Shown here in pieces: positions 15,038 through 22,471 of a stretch of DNA of 25,320 nt; within the stretch, counting starts at the first letter, position 1, and each line of letters begins with the position of its first letter. Under the pieces are notes generated by a model. The model made no database searches. It had not been told where the DNA came from and saw nothing but the letters and a program-made list of their open reading frames with translations. The position numbers were made by a program, and so were the translations under genes. This DNA is from Pseudomonadota bacterium (GTDB lineage: Bacteria; Pseudomonadota; Alphaproteobacteria; Caulobacterales; Caulobacteraceae), in contig JAEZCL010000021.1 of NCBI GenBank assembly GCA_023433585.1, positions 1 through 25,320 on the forward strand. The letters are read 5' to 3'.

Positions 15038-15615
15038 CGCCGAACGACGACTGGACCGATCTGACCAAGGCGTGGACCGCGCCGGGCGACGACGACCGGA
15101 GGCTGGCTGAACTGGCCGGGCAGGTGCGCCGGAGAAGCCGGTGGGGGCGGTTGAATTTCTGGTTCGAGATGGCCGGGTGCGTGATCGCGGCGGGGGTCGG
15201 CGCGTGGCTGCTCGCGGCCGGGCGGGGAGATCAGTGGTCCCTGGGCGCGGCGGCGGTGGTCTTCGGCCTGTTCGGGGTCGCCATGACCCTGTGGGCGCGA
15301 GGCCAGGGCGGGCCGCAGGATCTGGAGACGCCGGAACAGGCCCTGACCGCCGCCATTCGTCAGGCCGAGGCCGGGCGCCGGTGGGCCCAGGCGGGGGTGG
15401 CGGTGACCCTCGGCGCGGCGGTCTTCATGGGGCTGGGCGCCGCCGCCATGCCGACGCAGGGCGGAATGGCCGCAGTCTATGGGGTCGGCGGCCTGTTCCT
15501 GCTGGGATGCCTGGCCTTCTATCTGCGCCACCAGAACCGCTGCGCCCGGCGGATCGTCCGGCACAGGCAGGCGCTGGAGGCCCTGAATGATCCGGGGACA
15601 GTGGCGGATTCTTAG
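15034..15615 (+). CDS. four-helix membrane protein, probable anti-sigma factor
   Basis: This 193-aa protein is translationally coupled to the sigma factor by a 4-bp ATGA overlap. A hydrophilic N-terminus (about 1-44: DDWTDLTKAW, DDRRLAELAGQVRRRSR) of the size of a sigma-binding segment is followed by four hydrophobic stretches at about 45-64, 69-89, 118-138 and 143-166, with a basic tail. It lacks the H-x3-C-x2-C zinc motif of classical ZAS anti-sigma domains. The anti-sigma role rests on position and topology, not on a recognised domain. I know of no named family for it. Confidence 0.75.
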   Translation: MTPNDDWTDLTKAWTAPGDDDRRLAELAGQVRRRSRWGRLNFWFEMAGCVIAAGVGAWLLAAGRGDQWSLGAAAVVFGLFGVAMTLWARGQGGPQDLETPEQALTAAIRQAEAGRRWAQAGVAVTLGAAVFMGLGAAAMPTQGGMAAVYGVGGLFLLGCLAFYLRHQNRCARRIVRHRQALEALNDPGTVADS

Positions 15616-15930
15616 ACTCCAGAGCGAAAAAACAGTGCAATGGAAGTCTGACGCCTGTTGATTCATTGGAGGTTTTTCGGTCCTCGTCATTGCCGGCCGC
15701 CAGGAGTCCAACGTCGGACCCGGTTGAGAATTTCGCCGGTCTTGCTCATCAGGGATTCCATCACGCCGCCGCGCATGACGAAGGCCGCATCTGAGCCCCG
15801 GCGGGGACCATTGTAGAAGGCGTCCGAGAGGGAGTGCGGAAAACACCGGCGGACACGGTGAAACCCTTTCGGGTCAAGGCGCCGGTCGCCGGAAATGCGG
15901 GGATCAAGCCGGGGACTCATGTTCCCCCAT
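15616..15930. other. intergenic stretch with no convincing gene
   Basis: This is a non-coding region between the membrane protein and the repeat before the ABC exporter. AT content is higher at 15610-15680, including GAAAAAAC. On the minus strand, bases 15690-15870 could encode a short stretch containing SDAFYNGPRRGSDAAFVMRG and SKTGEILNRVRRW, which does not look random, but no start codon with a ribosome binding site supports it. It may be a gene remnant. Confidence 0.5.
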
Positions 15931-16036
15931 CCGTCATTCCCGGCCTTGTGCCGGGAATCCATAGTCACGGAGCGTTCCGGGTTCGCCTTGCCCTGTCCGA
16001 GCGTATGGATCGCCGGGACAAGCCCGGCGATGACGG
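15931..16036. repeat. inverted repeat with 33-bp arms, each arm itself palindromic
   Basis: The left arm at 15931-15963 begins CCGTCATTCCCGGCCTTGTG and ends GGGAATCCATA. The right arm at 16004-16036 is its imperfect reverse complement, ending CCCGGCGATGACGG. A 40-bp spacer separates them. Each arm carries an internal hairpin (TCCCGG.../CCGGGA and CGCCGGG/CCCGGCG). The design matches short palindromic elements widely scattered in alphaproteobacterial genomes. It sits 34 bp from the 3' end of the ABC exporter gene. Confidence 0.85.
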
Positions 16037-16069
16037 AAGAGTATGAGTTCGCACTGGAGACCGGACCGC

Positions 16070-17953
16070 TCAGGTCGGGGTGCGGGCGCCGCGTGTCTGT
16101 TTGCGCCACAGGGCCGCGTATTCGCCGCCCTGGCGCGCCACCAGCTCCATATGGGTTCCGCGCTCGACGATGCGGCCGTCCTTGAGCACCAGGATCTGGT
16201 CGGCGCCCGTGATGGTGGACAGGCGGTGGGCGACCACGAGGGTGGTGCGCCCGGCGCGGGCCTTCTTCAGGGTCTTCTGGATGGCCTGTTCGGTGCGGCT
16301 GTCCAGGGCGCTGGTGGCCTCGTCCAGGATCAGGATGCGCGGATCGGCCAGGAGGGCGCGGGCGATGCCGACCCGCTGGCGCTCGCCGCCGGACAGTTTC
16401 AGTCCCCGCTCGCCCACCCGGGTCTGCATGCCCTCGGGCAGGCCCCGGATGAAATCGCCCAGTTCGGCCGCGTCGGCGGCGGCCCAGACCTGGTCCTGCG
16501 TCGCCTCGGGCCGGGCGAAGGCGATGTTGGCGGCGATGGTGTCGTTGAACAGGGCCACATCCTGGGGCACCAGGGCCACGGCCCGGCGCAGAGACGCCTG
16601 GGACACCGCGCGCGCGTCCAGGCCGTCGATCAGCACCCGGCCGGACTGGGGGTCCAGCAGCCTGAGCGCCAGCTTGACGATGGTGGACTTGCCCGATCCC
16701 GACGGCCCCACCAGGGCGGTGGTGGTCCCCGGCGCGATGCTGAAGCTGACGTCCTCCAGGCCCGTCGCGCGCGCGGAGTGGCGGAAGGCCACGTCCTCGA
16801 ACGCCACCGAGCCGCCGCGCGCGTCGGCGGGCGGGGGCAGGTCCGCCGCGTCCGGCGCGTCGGACACCTGGGGCGTCTGGCGCGTCACCTTCAGCATCTC
16901 CTCCATGTCGATGAAGGACTGGCGGATCTCGCGGTAAGCGAAACCCAGGATGTTCAGCGGGGCGTAGAGCGAGATCAGGATCAGGACGGCGGCGGCCACG
17001 TCGCCCGGCCCCATGCGCCCGGCGGCCGCCTCGAACCCGGCGAGCACCGCCATGACCCCCAGGCCGAGGTTCATGATGAAGCCCTGGGTCATGTTGAGCA
17101 CGGCCAGGGAGTTGTTGGCCTTGACCGCCGCGGCGCTGTAGGCGCCCAGCGCCTGGTCATAGCCCGCCGCCGCCCGCGCCTCGGCCCCGAAGGCCTTGAC
17201 CGTCTCGTAGTTCAGAAGAGCGTCCACCGCCTGGCCCGCGGCTTCGGAATCCGCCGCGTTCATGACCCGGCGGTGCTCCAGCCGCCAGTTGGAGATGGCG
17301 AAGGTGATGACGGCGTAGACCGCCACCACGACCACCGCGATCGCCCCGAACCGCCAGTCGTAGGCGCCGGCCAGGACCGCCGCCGCCAGGACAAGCTCGA
17401 CGCCGGTGGGAATCAGGTTGAAGGCCAGGATGCGCAGCAGGAAATCCACCGCCCGCGAGCCCCGCTCCACCGTGCGCGACAGGGAGCCGGAGCGCTTGGT
17501 CTGATGGAAGTCCAGCGACAGGTTCAGGGCGTGGGCGAAGGTCTCGGCCGCCGTCGTCCGCTGGGCCGCGTGGCGCACCGGCGCGAACACCATGTCCGAG
17601 ACCTGCGGCGCCGCCGAGGACAGGAACCGGATCGCCGCCCAGCCGACCGCGAAGGCCACGAAGCCCGCCGCCACGCCCACGGCCGCGCCCTGGTCCGCCG
17701 CCAGACGGTTCACCGCCGCGCCCAGGGCCAGGGGCGCCAGCACCCCCAGCGCCTTGCCCGCCAGGGTCAGCAGGATCGCCACGGCCAGCCGGATGCGAAG
17801 CCCCGGCGCGCGCGAACGGGCCAGCAGCCGCGCCAGGTCCATCAGGGCGCCGGCCGCACCCGGCGCCCGTGTCTGTGTCTGAAGATCGGCCGCCTGGGCG
17901 CGGGTCTCGGGGTCCGCGCGGCGGCGACCGGAGCGTTCACCGCGTATCGCCAT
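16070..17953 (-). CDS. Atm1-type ABC exporter (fused permease and ATPase)
   Basis: This 627-aa half-transporter would act as a homodimer in the inner membrane. The N-terminal ~50 residues are hydrophilic. A six-helix transmembrane domain follows at about 52-345, with Atm1-like landmarks LSLDFHQTKRSGSLSRTVERG, LLNYETVKAFGAEARA and LNMTQGFIMNLGLG. The ATPase has Walker A GPSGSGKST (416-424), the signature LSGGERQRVGIARALL (from 520) and Walker B ILILDEATSALD. Atm1 relatives export glutathione-linked sulfur or metal conjugates, so such a role is likely but the substrate is unproven. The ATG at 17953 lacks a good ribosome binding site, and an internal start at 17842 (MDLARLLAR) is possible. It is the last gene of a leftward series with threonine aldolase and mscS upstream. 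Confidence 0.92.
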   Translation of the reverse strand: MAIRGERSGRRRADPETRAQAADLQTQTRAPGAAGALMDLARLLARSRAPGLRIRLAVAILLTLAGKALGVLAPLALGAAVNRLAADQGAAVGVAAGFVAFAVGWAAIRFLSSAAPQVSDMVFAPVRHAAQRTTAAETFAHALNLSLDFHQTKRSGSLSRTVERGSRAVDFLLRILAFNLIPTGVELVLAAAVLAGAYDWRFGAIAVVVVAVYAVITFAISNWRLEHRRVMNAADSEAAGQAVDALLNYETVKAFGAEARAAAGYDQALGAYSAAAVKANNSLAVLNMTQGFIMNLGLGVMAVLAGFEAAAGRMGPGDVAAAVLILISLYAPLNILGFAYREIRQSFIDMEEMLKVTRQTPQVSDAPDAADLPPPADARGGSVAFEDVAFRHSARATGLEDVSFSIAPGTTTALVGPSGSGKSTIVKLALRLLDPQSGRVLIDGLDARAVSQASLRRAVALVPQDVALFNDTIAANIAFARPEATQDQVWAAADAAELGDFIRGLPEGMQTRVGERGLKLSGGERQRVGIARALLADPRILILDEATSALDSRTEQAIQKTLKKARAGRTTLVVAHRLSTITGADQILVLKDGRIVERGTHMELVARQGGEYAALWRKQTRGARTPT

Positions 17954-18038
17954 GAGCGTTCATATGGGCCGAGACGCGCAGGCGGGAAAGGGCGGCGTCA
18001 GATCGGCCGCTCTCGAACCCGGGCCGGCTCCATGACGA

Positions 18039-19055
18039 TCACGAAAACGCGGCCGTCGCCGCGATCAATTCGTCCACCATCGTCTCGGTCGTCGCCCAGG
18101 AGCAGACGAAGCGCACCGAGCCGTCGTCGAAGCGGTGGCAGGCCCAGCCCGCCTCGGTCAGGCGGCGGTGGGCGGCGGCGGACATGCGCACGAACACGGC
18201 GTTGGCCTGGACCGGATGGGCCAGGACGAAGCGGGTCCCAGACTCCAGCCCCTCGGCCAGGCGCTGGGCCATGAGATTGGCGTGGGCGCCGCCCCCTTCC
18301 CAGGCGCCGCTTTCCAGCAGGCCCAGGATCGGCGCGGCCAGGAAGCGCGCCTTGGAGGCCGTCTGGCCCGCCTGTTTCAGCCGGTTGTCCAGCCGCCGCG
18401 CCAGGCTGTGGTCGAACAGGACGAGCGCCTCGGCGCACGGGACGCCCGCCTTGGCGGCGCCAAACACCAGCACGTCCACGCCCAGCCGCGCGATCTGGGT
18501 CAGGTCGAACCCGGCCGCCGCCGCATTGGCCAGGCGCGCGCCGTCCATGTGCACTCCGAACCCCCTGGCCTTCACCGGCTCGATCAGGCGGCGCAGCTCC
18601 TCGGCGGCATAGACCGCGCCGTATTCAGTGGCCTGGGTCACGCTCAGGGCCGCCGCCGGCTGGCGATGGCTCATCTCAGGCTCGTCCAGGGCGGCGCCGA
18701 GGGCGGCGGGGTCGATTTTTCCCGAGAAGCCCGGCAGGCCGATCAGCCCCAGGCCCTGGCCGAAGAAGCCCGGCGCGCCGGATTCGTCGGTGCAGATATG
18801 GGCGGCGTGATGGGCCAGAACGCTCTCGAACGGAAAGGCCAGCATGGACAGGGCGATGGCGTTGGCCGCCGTGCCCGAAAAGACGAAACGCACCTCGGCG
18901 TCCGCGTCCAGCCGTTCGCGGATCAGGTCCGCCGCCCGCGCCGTGACAGCGTCGCCGCCGTAGGCCGGCGCGAAGCCTTCGTTGGCGGCCTGAAGTGCGC
19001 GCATGGCCTCGGGGGCCATGCCCGCCGTGTTGTCCGAAACGAAATCATGCCGCAT
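18039..19055 (-). CDS. low-specificity L-threonine aldolase
   Basis: This 338-aa PLP enzyme of the beta-eliminating lyase fold cleaves L-threonine (and allo-threonine) to glycine and acetaldehyde. Landmarks are DFVSDNTAGMAPEAM at the N-terminus, VFSGTAANAIALSML (cofactor phosphate region), HMDGARLANAA with Asp171 pairing the PLP ring nitrogen, and DVLVFGAAKAG with Lys202 as the probable Schiff-base lysine. The start at 19055 has AAGGA 7 nt upstream, and the alternative 19109 is rejected. The ribosome binding site and first codons lie inside the 3' end of mscS (11-bp overlap), indicating translational coupling. The ABC exporter gene follows after 85 bp. Confidence 0.9.
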   Translation of the reverse strand: MRHDFVSDNTAGMAPEAMRALQAANEGFAPAYGGDAVTARAADLIRERLDADAEVRFVFSGTAANAIALSMLAFPFESVLAHHAAHICTDESGAPGFFGQGLGLIGLPGFSGKIDPAALGAALDEPEMSHRQPAAALSVTQATEYGAVYAAEELRRLIEPVKARGFGVHMDGARLANAAAAGFDLTQIARLGVDVLVFGAAKAGVPCAEALVLFDHSLARRLDNRLKQAGQTASKARFLAAPILGLLESGAWEGGGAHANLMAQRLAEGLESGTRFVLAHPVQANAVFVRMSAAAHRRLTEAGWACHRFDDGSVRFVCSWATTETMVDELIAATAAFS

Positions 19056-19977
19056 GGCCGGGTCCTTGGCCGGAGGGATCGTCGGGGCCGGCGGCCGCCG
19101 GGCCCCCATAGGGCACGTCCACCTGATGCGGGAACGGAATCTCGACGCCGGCGGCGTCCAGGGCCTCCTTGACGCCCTGATGCAGATCGGCCCGCACCTG
19201 CCACCAGTCCGGCGCCTGGACCCAGGCGTGCAGCGTGATCTGCACCGCGCTGTCCAGCAGGCCCGTGACCCCCGTCCAGGGGGCCGGCTCGGGCAGCACC
19301 CGCGCGTGGGCCGAGGCCGTCCCGGCGATCACGGCTCGCGCCTGGTCCAGGTCGACGCCGTAGCCGACGCCGAAATGGATCTCGATCCGTCGTGTCCGCT
19401 GGCCGGTGATGTTCTGGATCACCCCGCCCAGCACCTGGCTGTTGGGCACGATGATGCGGACGTTGTCGCCGTTGATCATCTGGGTGGTGAACAGGTCCAG
19501 CCGCTGCACCGTCCCGGCCATGCCGCCGATGTCCACCACGTCGCCCACGCGATAGGGCCGCAGCACCAGCAGCACCACGCCCGCCGCCACGTTGGACAGG
19601 GCGCCCTGCATGGCCAGGCCGATGGCCAGGGACGCCGCGCCCAGGACCGCGATGATGGAGGTGGTCTGGACCCCCAGCCGCTGCAGCACCGCGATCAGGC
19701 CGATGATGATGACGGCGACGCGGGCCGCCTGGACCACGAACCCTTCAATGGTCCTGTCGTCGCGCAGCCCCCGGACCCGGGACAGCATCCGCCGCGCCGC
19801 CCAGCCCGCCCACCGGGCCGCGAACCAGGTGGCGGCCAGGATCAGGATCGCCACGGCCAGGTTCACCGTCAGATCGCCGGCCATGTGAACCACGCGCGCC
19901 GTCACGGCCGCGTCAAGGCCCAGGGCGCGTTCGGGGACGGCGGCCAGTTCGGCCAGGTCGGCAGGCAGGTCGCTCAT
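19045..19977 (-). CDS. MscS-family mechanosensitive channel
   Basis: This 310-aa small-conductance channel subunit would form a heptamer in the inner membrane and release solutes on hypo-osmotic shock. Hydrophobic segments lie at about 33-55 and 79-100, and the pore-lining third helix is SLAIGLAMQGALSNVAAGVVLLVLRP with the Gly/Ala packing pattern of MscS. The beta domain follows (YRVGDVVDIGGMAGTVQRLD, IIVPNSQVLGGVIQNIT), then the mixed C-terminal domain with GVEIPFPHQVDV, the usual family end. The ATG at 19977 precedes MSDLPADLAEL and has a weak ribosome binding site; an in-frame start at 20109 would overlap the kinase gene. It starts 61 bp after the histidine kinase stop and overlaps the threonine aldolase start. 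Confidence 0.92.
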   Translation of the reverse strand: MSDLPADLAELAAVPERALGLDAAVTARVVHMAGDLTVNLAVAILILAATWFAARWAGWAARRMLSRVRGLRDDRTIEGFVVQAARVAVIIIGLIAVLQRLGVQTTSIIAVLGAASLAIGLAMQGALSNVAAGVVLLVLRPYRVGDVVDIGGMAGTVQRLDLFTTQMINGDNVRIIVPNSQVLGGVIQNITGQRTRRIEIHFGVGYGVDLDQARAVIAGTASAHARVLPEPAPWTGVTGLLDSAVQITLHAWVQAPDWWQVRADLHQGVKEALDAAGVEIPFPHQVDVPYGGPAAAGPDDPSGQGPGHAA

Positions 19978-20038
19978 GGCGCCGATGTAACGCCTGGGGC
20001 GGGTTTTGGAAGGCGCCGCGCGCGATTTCCGTCGACGG

Positions 20039-21871
20039 TCAGGCGGCGGCGGCCTCGCCCTGCGCGAAACCCTGGAGCCGGCGCACGCCGTCCCGGCCGT
20101 CGCGGACATGGGCCATGACGCCGGCCAGGGCCTTGAAGTCGATGGGCTTGTTCAGATAGGCGTCCGCCCCGGCCGACAGCCCCGCCTCATGGTCCTCGCT
20201 GCGCGCCGAGGCCGACAGCACCACCACCGGCGGGTCGCGGTGCGCCCCCGCGGCTTCGCGCAGCCGCCGGGTGGCGGTCAGGCCGTCCATGACGGGCATG
20301 TTCACGTCCATGACGATCAGGTCGAACCGATCCGCCGCAGCCGTCTCCAGCGCGGCCTGGCCGTTCTCGGCCGAGACGGTGACATGGCCCGCCGTGGCCA
20401 TCCAGGCTTCCAGGATCATGCGGTTGACGGGGTGGTCCTCGACCACCAGCACCTTCAGAGACTGACCGTCCTCGACCTCGGCGCCGACGGCCTCGACCGC
20501 CTTTACGGCGGACCACTGGGCCACCTCGGCCTCCACCTCGAAGGTGAAGGTGGAGCCCTCGCCGGGAACGGAGCTGACCTCGATGTCTCCGCCCATGATG
20601 TTGGCGAGGCGCCGGCAGATGGTCAGGCCCAGCCCCGTGCCGCCGAAGCGCCGGGTGGAGGAGCCGTCAAGCTGGGTGAAAGGCTGGAACAGCCGGCCCA
20701 GATCCTCGGGCGCGATGCCGGGGCCGCTGTCCTTGACGCTGAAGCGGAAGCGCACGCGGTCGTCGGTCAGGCGCTGGCTGTGGACGGTGTAGCGGACCTC
20801 GCCCTGTTCGGTGAACTTGACCGCGTTGGACAGCAGGTTCTGGACCACCTGGCAGACGCGCAGGGGATCCCCGCGCACCACTGCGGGCGTGTCGCCGAAG
20901 AAATCGCAGACGAAATCCAGCCCCTTGGCCTGAGCCTGGGCGGCGAAGGGGCCGGTGACCCGCTCGTGCAGGTCCAGCACCACCACGTCCACCGTCTCGA
21001 AGGCCATCTTGCCCGCCTCGATCTTGGTCATGTCGAGGATGTCGTTGAGCAGACTGAGCAGATTGTCGCCCGAGTTGCGGATGATGGACAGATATTCCTT
21101 CTGCGTCTGGTCCAGCCGCGTGGAGCCCATCAGCTGGGCGGCGCCCAGCACGCCGTTCATGGGGGTGCGCAGCTCGTGCGAGATGACGCCCAGGAAATTG
21201 GACTTGGCGTCATTGGCGGCGTTGGCCTTGTCGCGGGCGGTCTCCAGTTCCTCGATCAGGTGAGCCTGGTGCTCCTGGAACGCCTCGATCTTGCGCTCCT
21301 TCATCATGGTGATGATGACCAGCACCAGAATGGCCGAACCCAGCACCGGCGCCACGGCCAGAAGGGTCAGAAAGCCCGGATCGCCCCACAGGCTGGCCAG
21401 GATGCCGACAGTCAGAAGGGTGTAGGGGGCCGAGATCACCAGCGCCTGACGCGGCGCGGTGCGCATCTGGGTGAAGACCATCACATAGCCCGCGCACAAC
21501 AGAGCCACGCCCAGGGCCGGGCCATAGGGGCCGCCCATGAACCACGCCAGACCCGGCGCCAGCGCCCAGGCGAAGGTGGTCAGGCAGGCGACGGTGGTGA
21601 AGGTGGCGCTGTAGTCGCTGCGGCCGGTGGCGGCGACCTTCTTCTCGACCCGGCCGCGGGTCCAGCCCGCCGCCATGGTGATCCCGAACCAAGCCAGCGC
21701 CAGGAGCGGCCCGACCGCCGTGGCCAGGGCCAGGGCCCAGCTGGCGATGATCCAGTAGCGCAGGTTGCCGGTCTCGAGGATGCTCCGAAGAACACTCGCC
21801 GCTTCGCGCGAACGGCCGGTCGTCTGGGGTGTGACCGCCGCGCCCGCAGGCTCCTGAGCCGTTCCCGCCAT
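20039..21871 (-). CDS. membrane-bound hybrid histidine kinase (HisKA-HATPase-receiver)
   Basis: This 610-aa sensor has five or six hydrophobic segments at about 38-70 and 90-190, then a helical linker (ERKIEAFQEHQAHLIEELET). The dimerisation/phosphoacceptor domain has SHELRTPMNG with His232. The ATPase domain shows NLLSNAVKFT (N box), DSGPGIAPEDL and GGTGLGLTICRRLA. A C-terminal receiver begins KVLVVEDHPVNRM and carries the phosphoacceptor Asp522 in IVMDVNMPVMDG, with Lys in NKPID. No periplasmic sensor domain of size is visible, so the signal is probably sensed within the membrane. It lacks an HPt domain, which must be supplied by another protein. The ATG at 21871 has GGGGA about 8 nt upstream inside a small hairpin loop. 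No response-regulator gene is adjacent. Confidence 0.93.
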   Translation of the reverse strand: MAGTAQEPAGAAVTPQTTGRSREAASVLRSILETGNLRYWIIASWALALATAVGPLLALAWFGITMAAGWTRGRVEKKVAATGRSDYSATFTTVACLTTFAWALAPGLAWFMGGPYGPALGVALLCAGYVMVFTQMRTAPRQALVISAPYTLLTVGILASLWGDPGFLTLLAVAPVLGSAILVLVIITMMKERKIEAFQEHQAHLIEELETARDKANAANDAKSNFLGVISHELRTPMNGVLGAAQLMGSTRLDQTQKEYLSIIRNSGDNLLSLLNDILDMTKIEAGKMAFETVDVVVLDLHERVTGPFAAQAQAKGLDFVCDFFGDTPAVVRGDPLRVCQVVQNLLSNAVKFTEQGEVRYTVHSQRLTDDRVRFRFSVKDSGPGIAPEDLGRLFQPFTQLDGSSTRRFGGTGLGLTICRRLANIMGGDIEVSSVPGEGSTFTFEVEAEVAQWSAVKAVEAVGAEVEDGQSLKVLVVEDHPVNRMILEAWMATAGHVTVSAENGQAALETAAADRFDLIVMDVNMPVMDGLTATRRLREAAGAHRDPPVVVLSASARSEDHEAGLSAGADAYLNKPIDFKALAGVMAHVRDGRDGVRRLQGFAQGEAAAA

Positions 21872-21891
21872 ATTCAGTCCCCACTCTGAAT
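21872..21891 (-). promoter_or_regulatory. small hairpin covering the ribosome binding site of the histidine kinase gene
   Basis: The perfect 6-bp arms ATTCAG and CTGAAT flank an 8-nt loop. On the minus strand the loop AGTGGGGA contains the Shine-Dalgarno sequence, and the second arm touches the ATG. It could be an operator or a weak translational element; a 6-bp AT-rich stem is not very stable. Confidence 0.35.
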
Positions 21892-22024
21892 GTTTCGCAG
21901 GAGACGCTAAGGGCGGAACCGCTAAGAGGGAGTGAACGCCGATCTCTTAAAGCGAAATCGGGCCGGACGACGGGCCGCACTCACCGTCAGAGCGGCCCCG
22001 GATCGGGCGTGCATCCGCGATGGT

Positions 22025-22043
22025 CCTCGGGACAGGCCCGAGG
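22025..22043. repeat. short palindromic element CCTCGGG/CCCGAGG
   Basis: A 7-bp stem with loop ACAGG is followed by ATGACGG. The tail and layout match the right arm of the repeat at 16004-16036 (CCGGGACAAGCCCGG then GATGACGG), so this is probably a single-arm copy of the same dispersed family. Confidence 0.6.
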
Positions 22044-22072
22044 ATGACGGAGTTTGCTCCACTTTGATTCTG

Positions 22073-22119
22073 GACCATTTTTCTGGCTTCAGGTCGATTC
22101 GACCTGAAGCAAAATGGTC
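22073..22119. repeat. long palindrome abutting the bolA stop codon
   Basis: Inner arms GCTTCAGGTCGA (22086-22097) and TCGACCTGAAGC (22099-22110) are perfect over 12 bp with one central base. Outer arms GACCATTTT (22073-22081) and AAAATGGTC (22111-22119) extend the stem, with TCTG unpaired on one side only. A GATTC methylation site falls exactly at the centre. The outer arm ends inside the bolA stop. No T-run follows on either strand, so termination is uncertain. Confidence 0.75.
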
Positions 22120-22430
22120 TAGGTCTCCTCGTCCGGCGTCCGGGCCTTGATCGACAGGGCGTGGACCAGGCCGGACAGTTCCTCGGCCAGCAGCGTGTTG
22201 ACCAGGCGCTGACGCTCCACTCGGGACTTCCCTTCGAAGGCCGCCGACACCACATGGAGGTTGAGATGGCTCTCCCCGCCGGGGCGGCCGTCGATCCCGC
22301 CCTCATGATGGTGTCCCGCGTGGCGGGCGCTGTCGTCCTCGATCTCCAGACGCAGCGGCGCCAGCGCATCGGTCAGTTTTCTGCGGATAATCGCCGCGAC
22401 GGGGCCTTCAATCATGCGGATTTCCGACAC
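22119..22430 (-). CDS. BolA family protein
   Basis: This 103-aa protein has the BolA fold order: an N-terminal helix (VAAIIRRKLTDALAPLRLEIEDDSARHAGH), then SHLNLHVVSAAFEGKSRVERQRLVNTLLAEEL and a C-terminal HALSIKARTP. The conserved FxGxxRVxRHR-like region (FEGKSRVERQRLV) and the histidine-rich loop (HAGHHHEGG) fit BolA proteins that partner monothiol glutaredoxins in iron-sulfur cluster handling. The GTG at 22430 has AAGGA 3 nt upstream (tight); the ATG at 22415 with GGAA 7 nt upstream is an equal choice. It is divergent from the J-domain gene, an arrangement I associate with alphaproteobacteria. Confidence 0.9.
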   Translation of the reverse strand: MSEIRMIEGPVAAIIRRKLTDALAPLRLEIEDDSARHAGHHHEGGIDGRPGGESHLNLHVVSAAFEGKSRVERQRLVNTLLAEELSGLVHALSIKARTPDEET

Positions 22431-22471
22431 TCTTCCTTGATGACGTCCAAATCGATCCTACACTTCGGGTG

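Noticed and set aside
15834..16046. A 70-codon frame containing VIPGLVPGIH and DKPGDDG
   Set aside because: These peptides are translations of the palindromic repeat at 15931-16036, a familiar annotation artefact. The minus-strand frame across the same repeat is rejected for the same reason.
16043..18274. A 743-codon plus-strand frame opposite the ABC exporter
   Set aside because: The minus strand shows intact Walker A, signature and Walker B motifs. The plus translation is low-complexity and Arg/Gly-rich.
20006..21889. A 627-codon plus-strand frame opposite the histidine kinase
   Set aside because: The kinase on the minus strand has all catalytic boxes. The plus frame is a compositional shadow.
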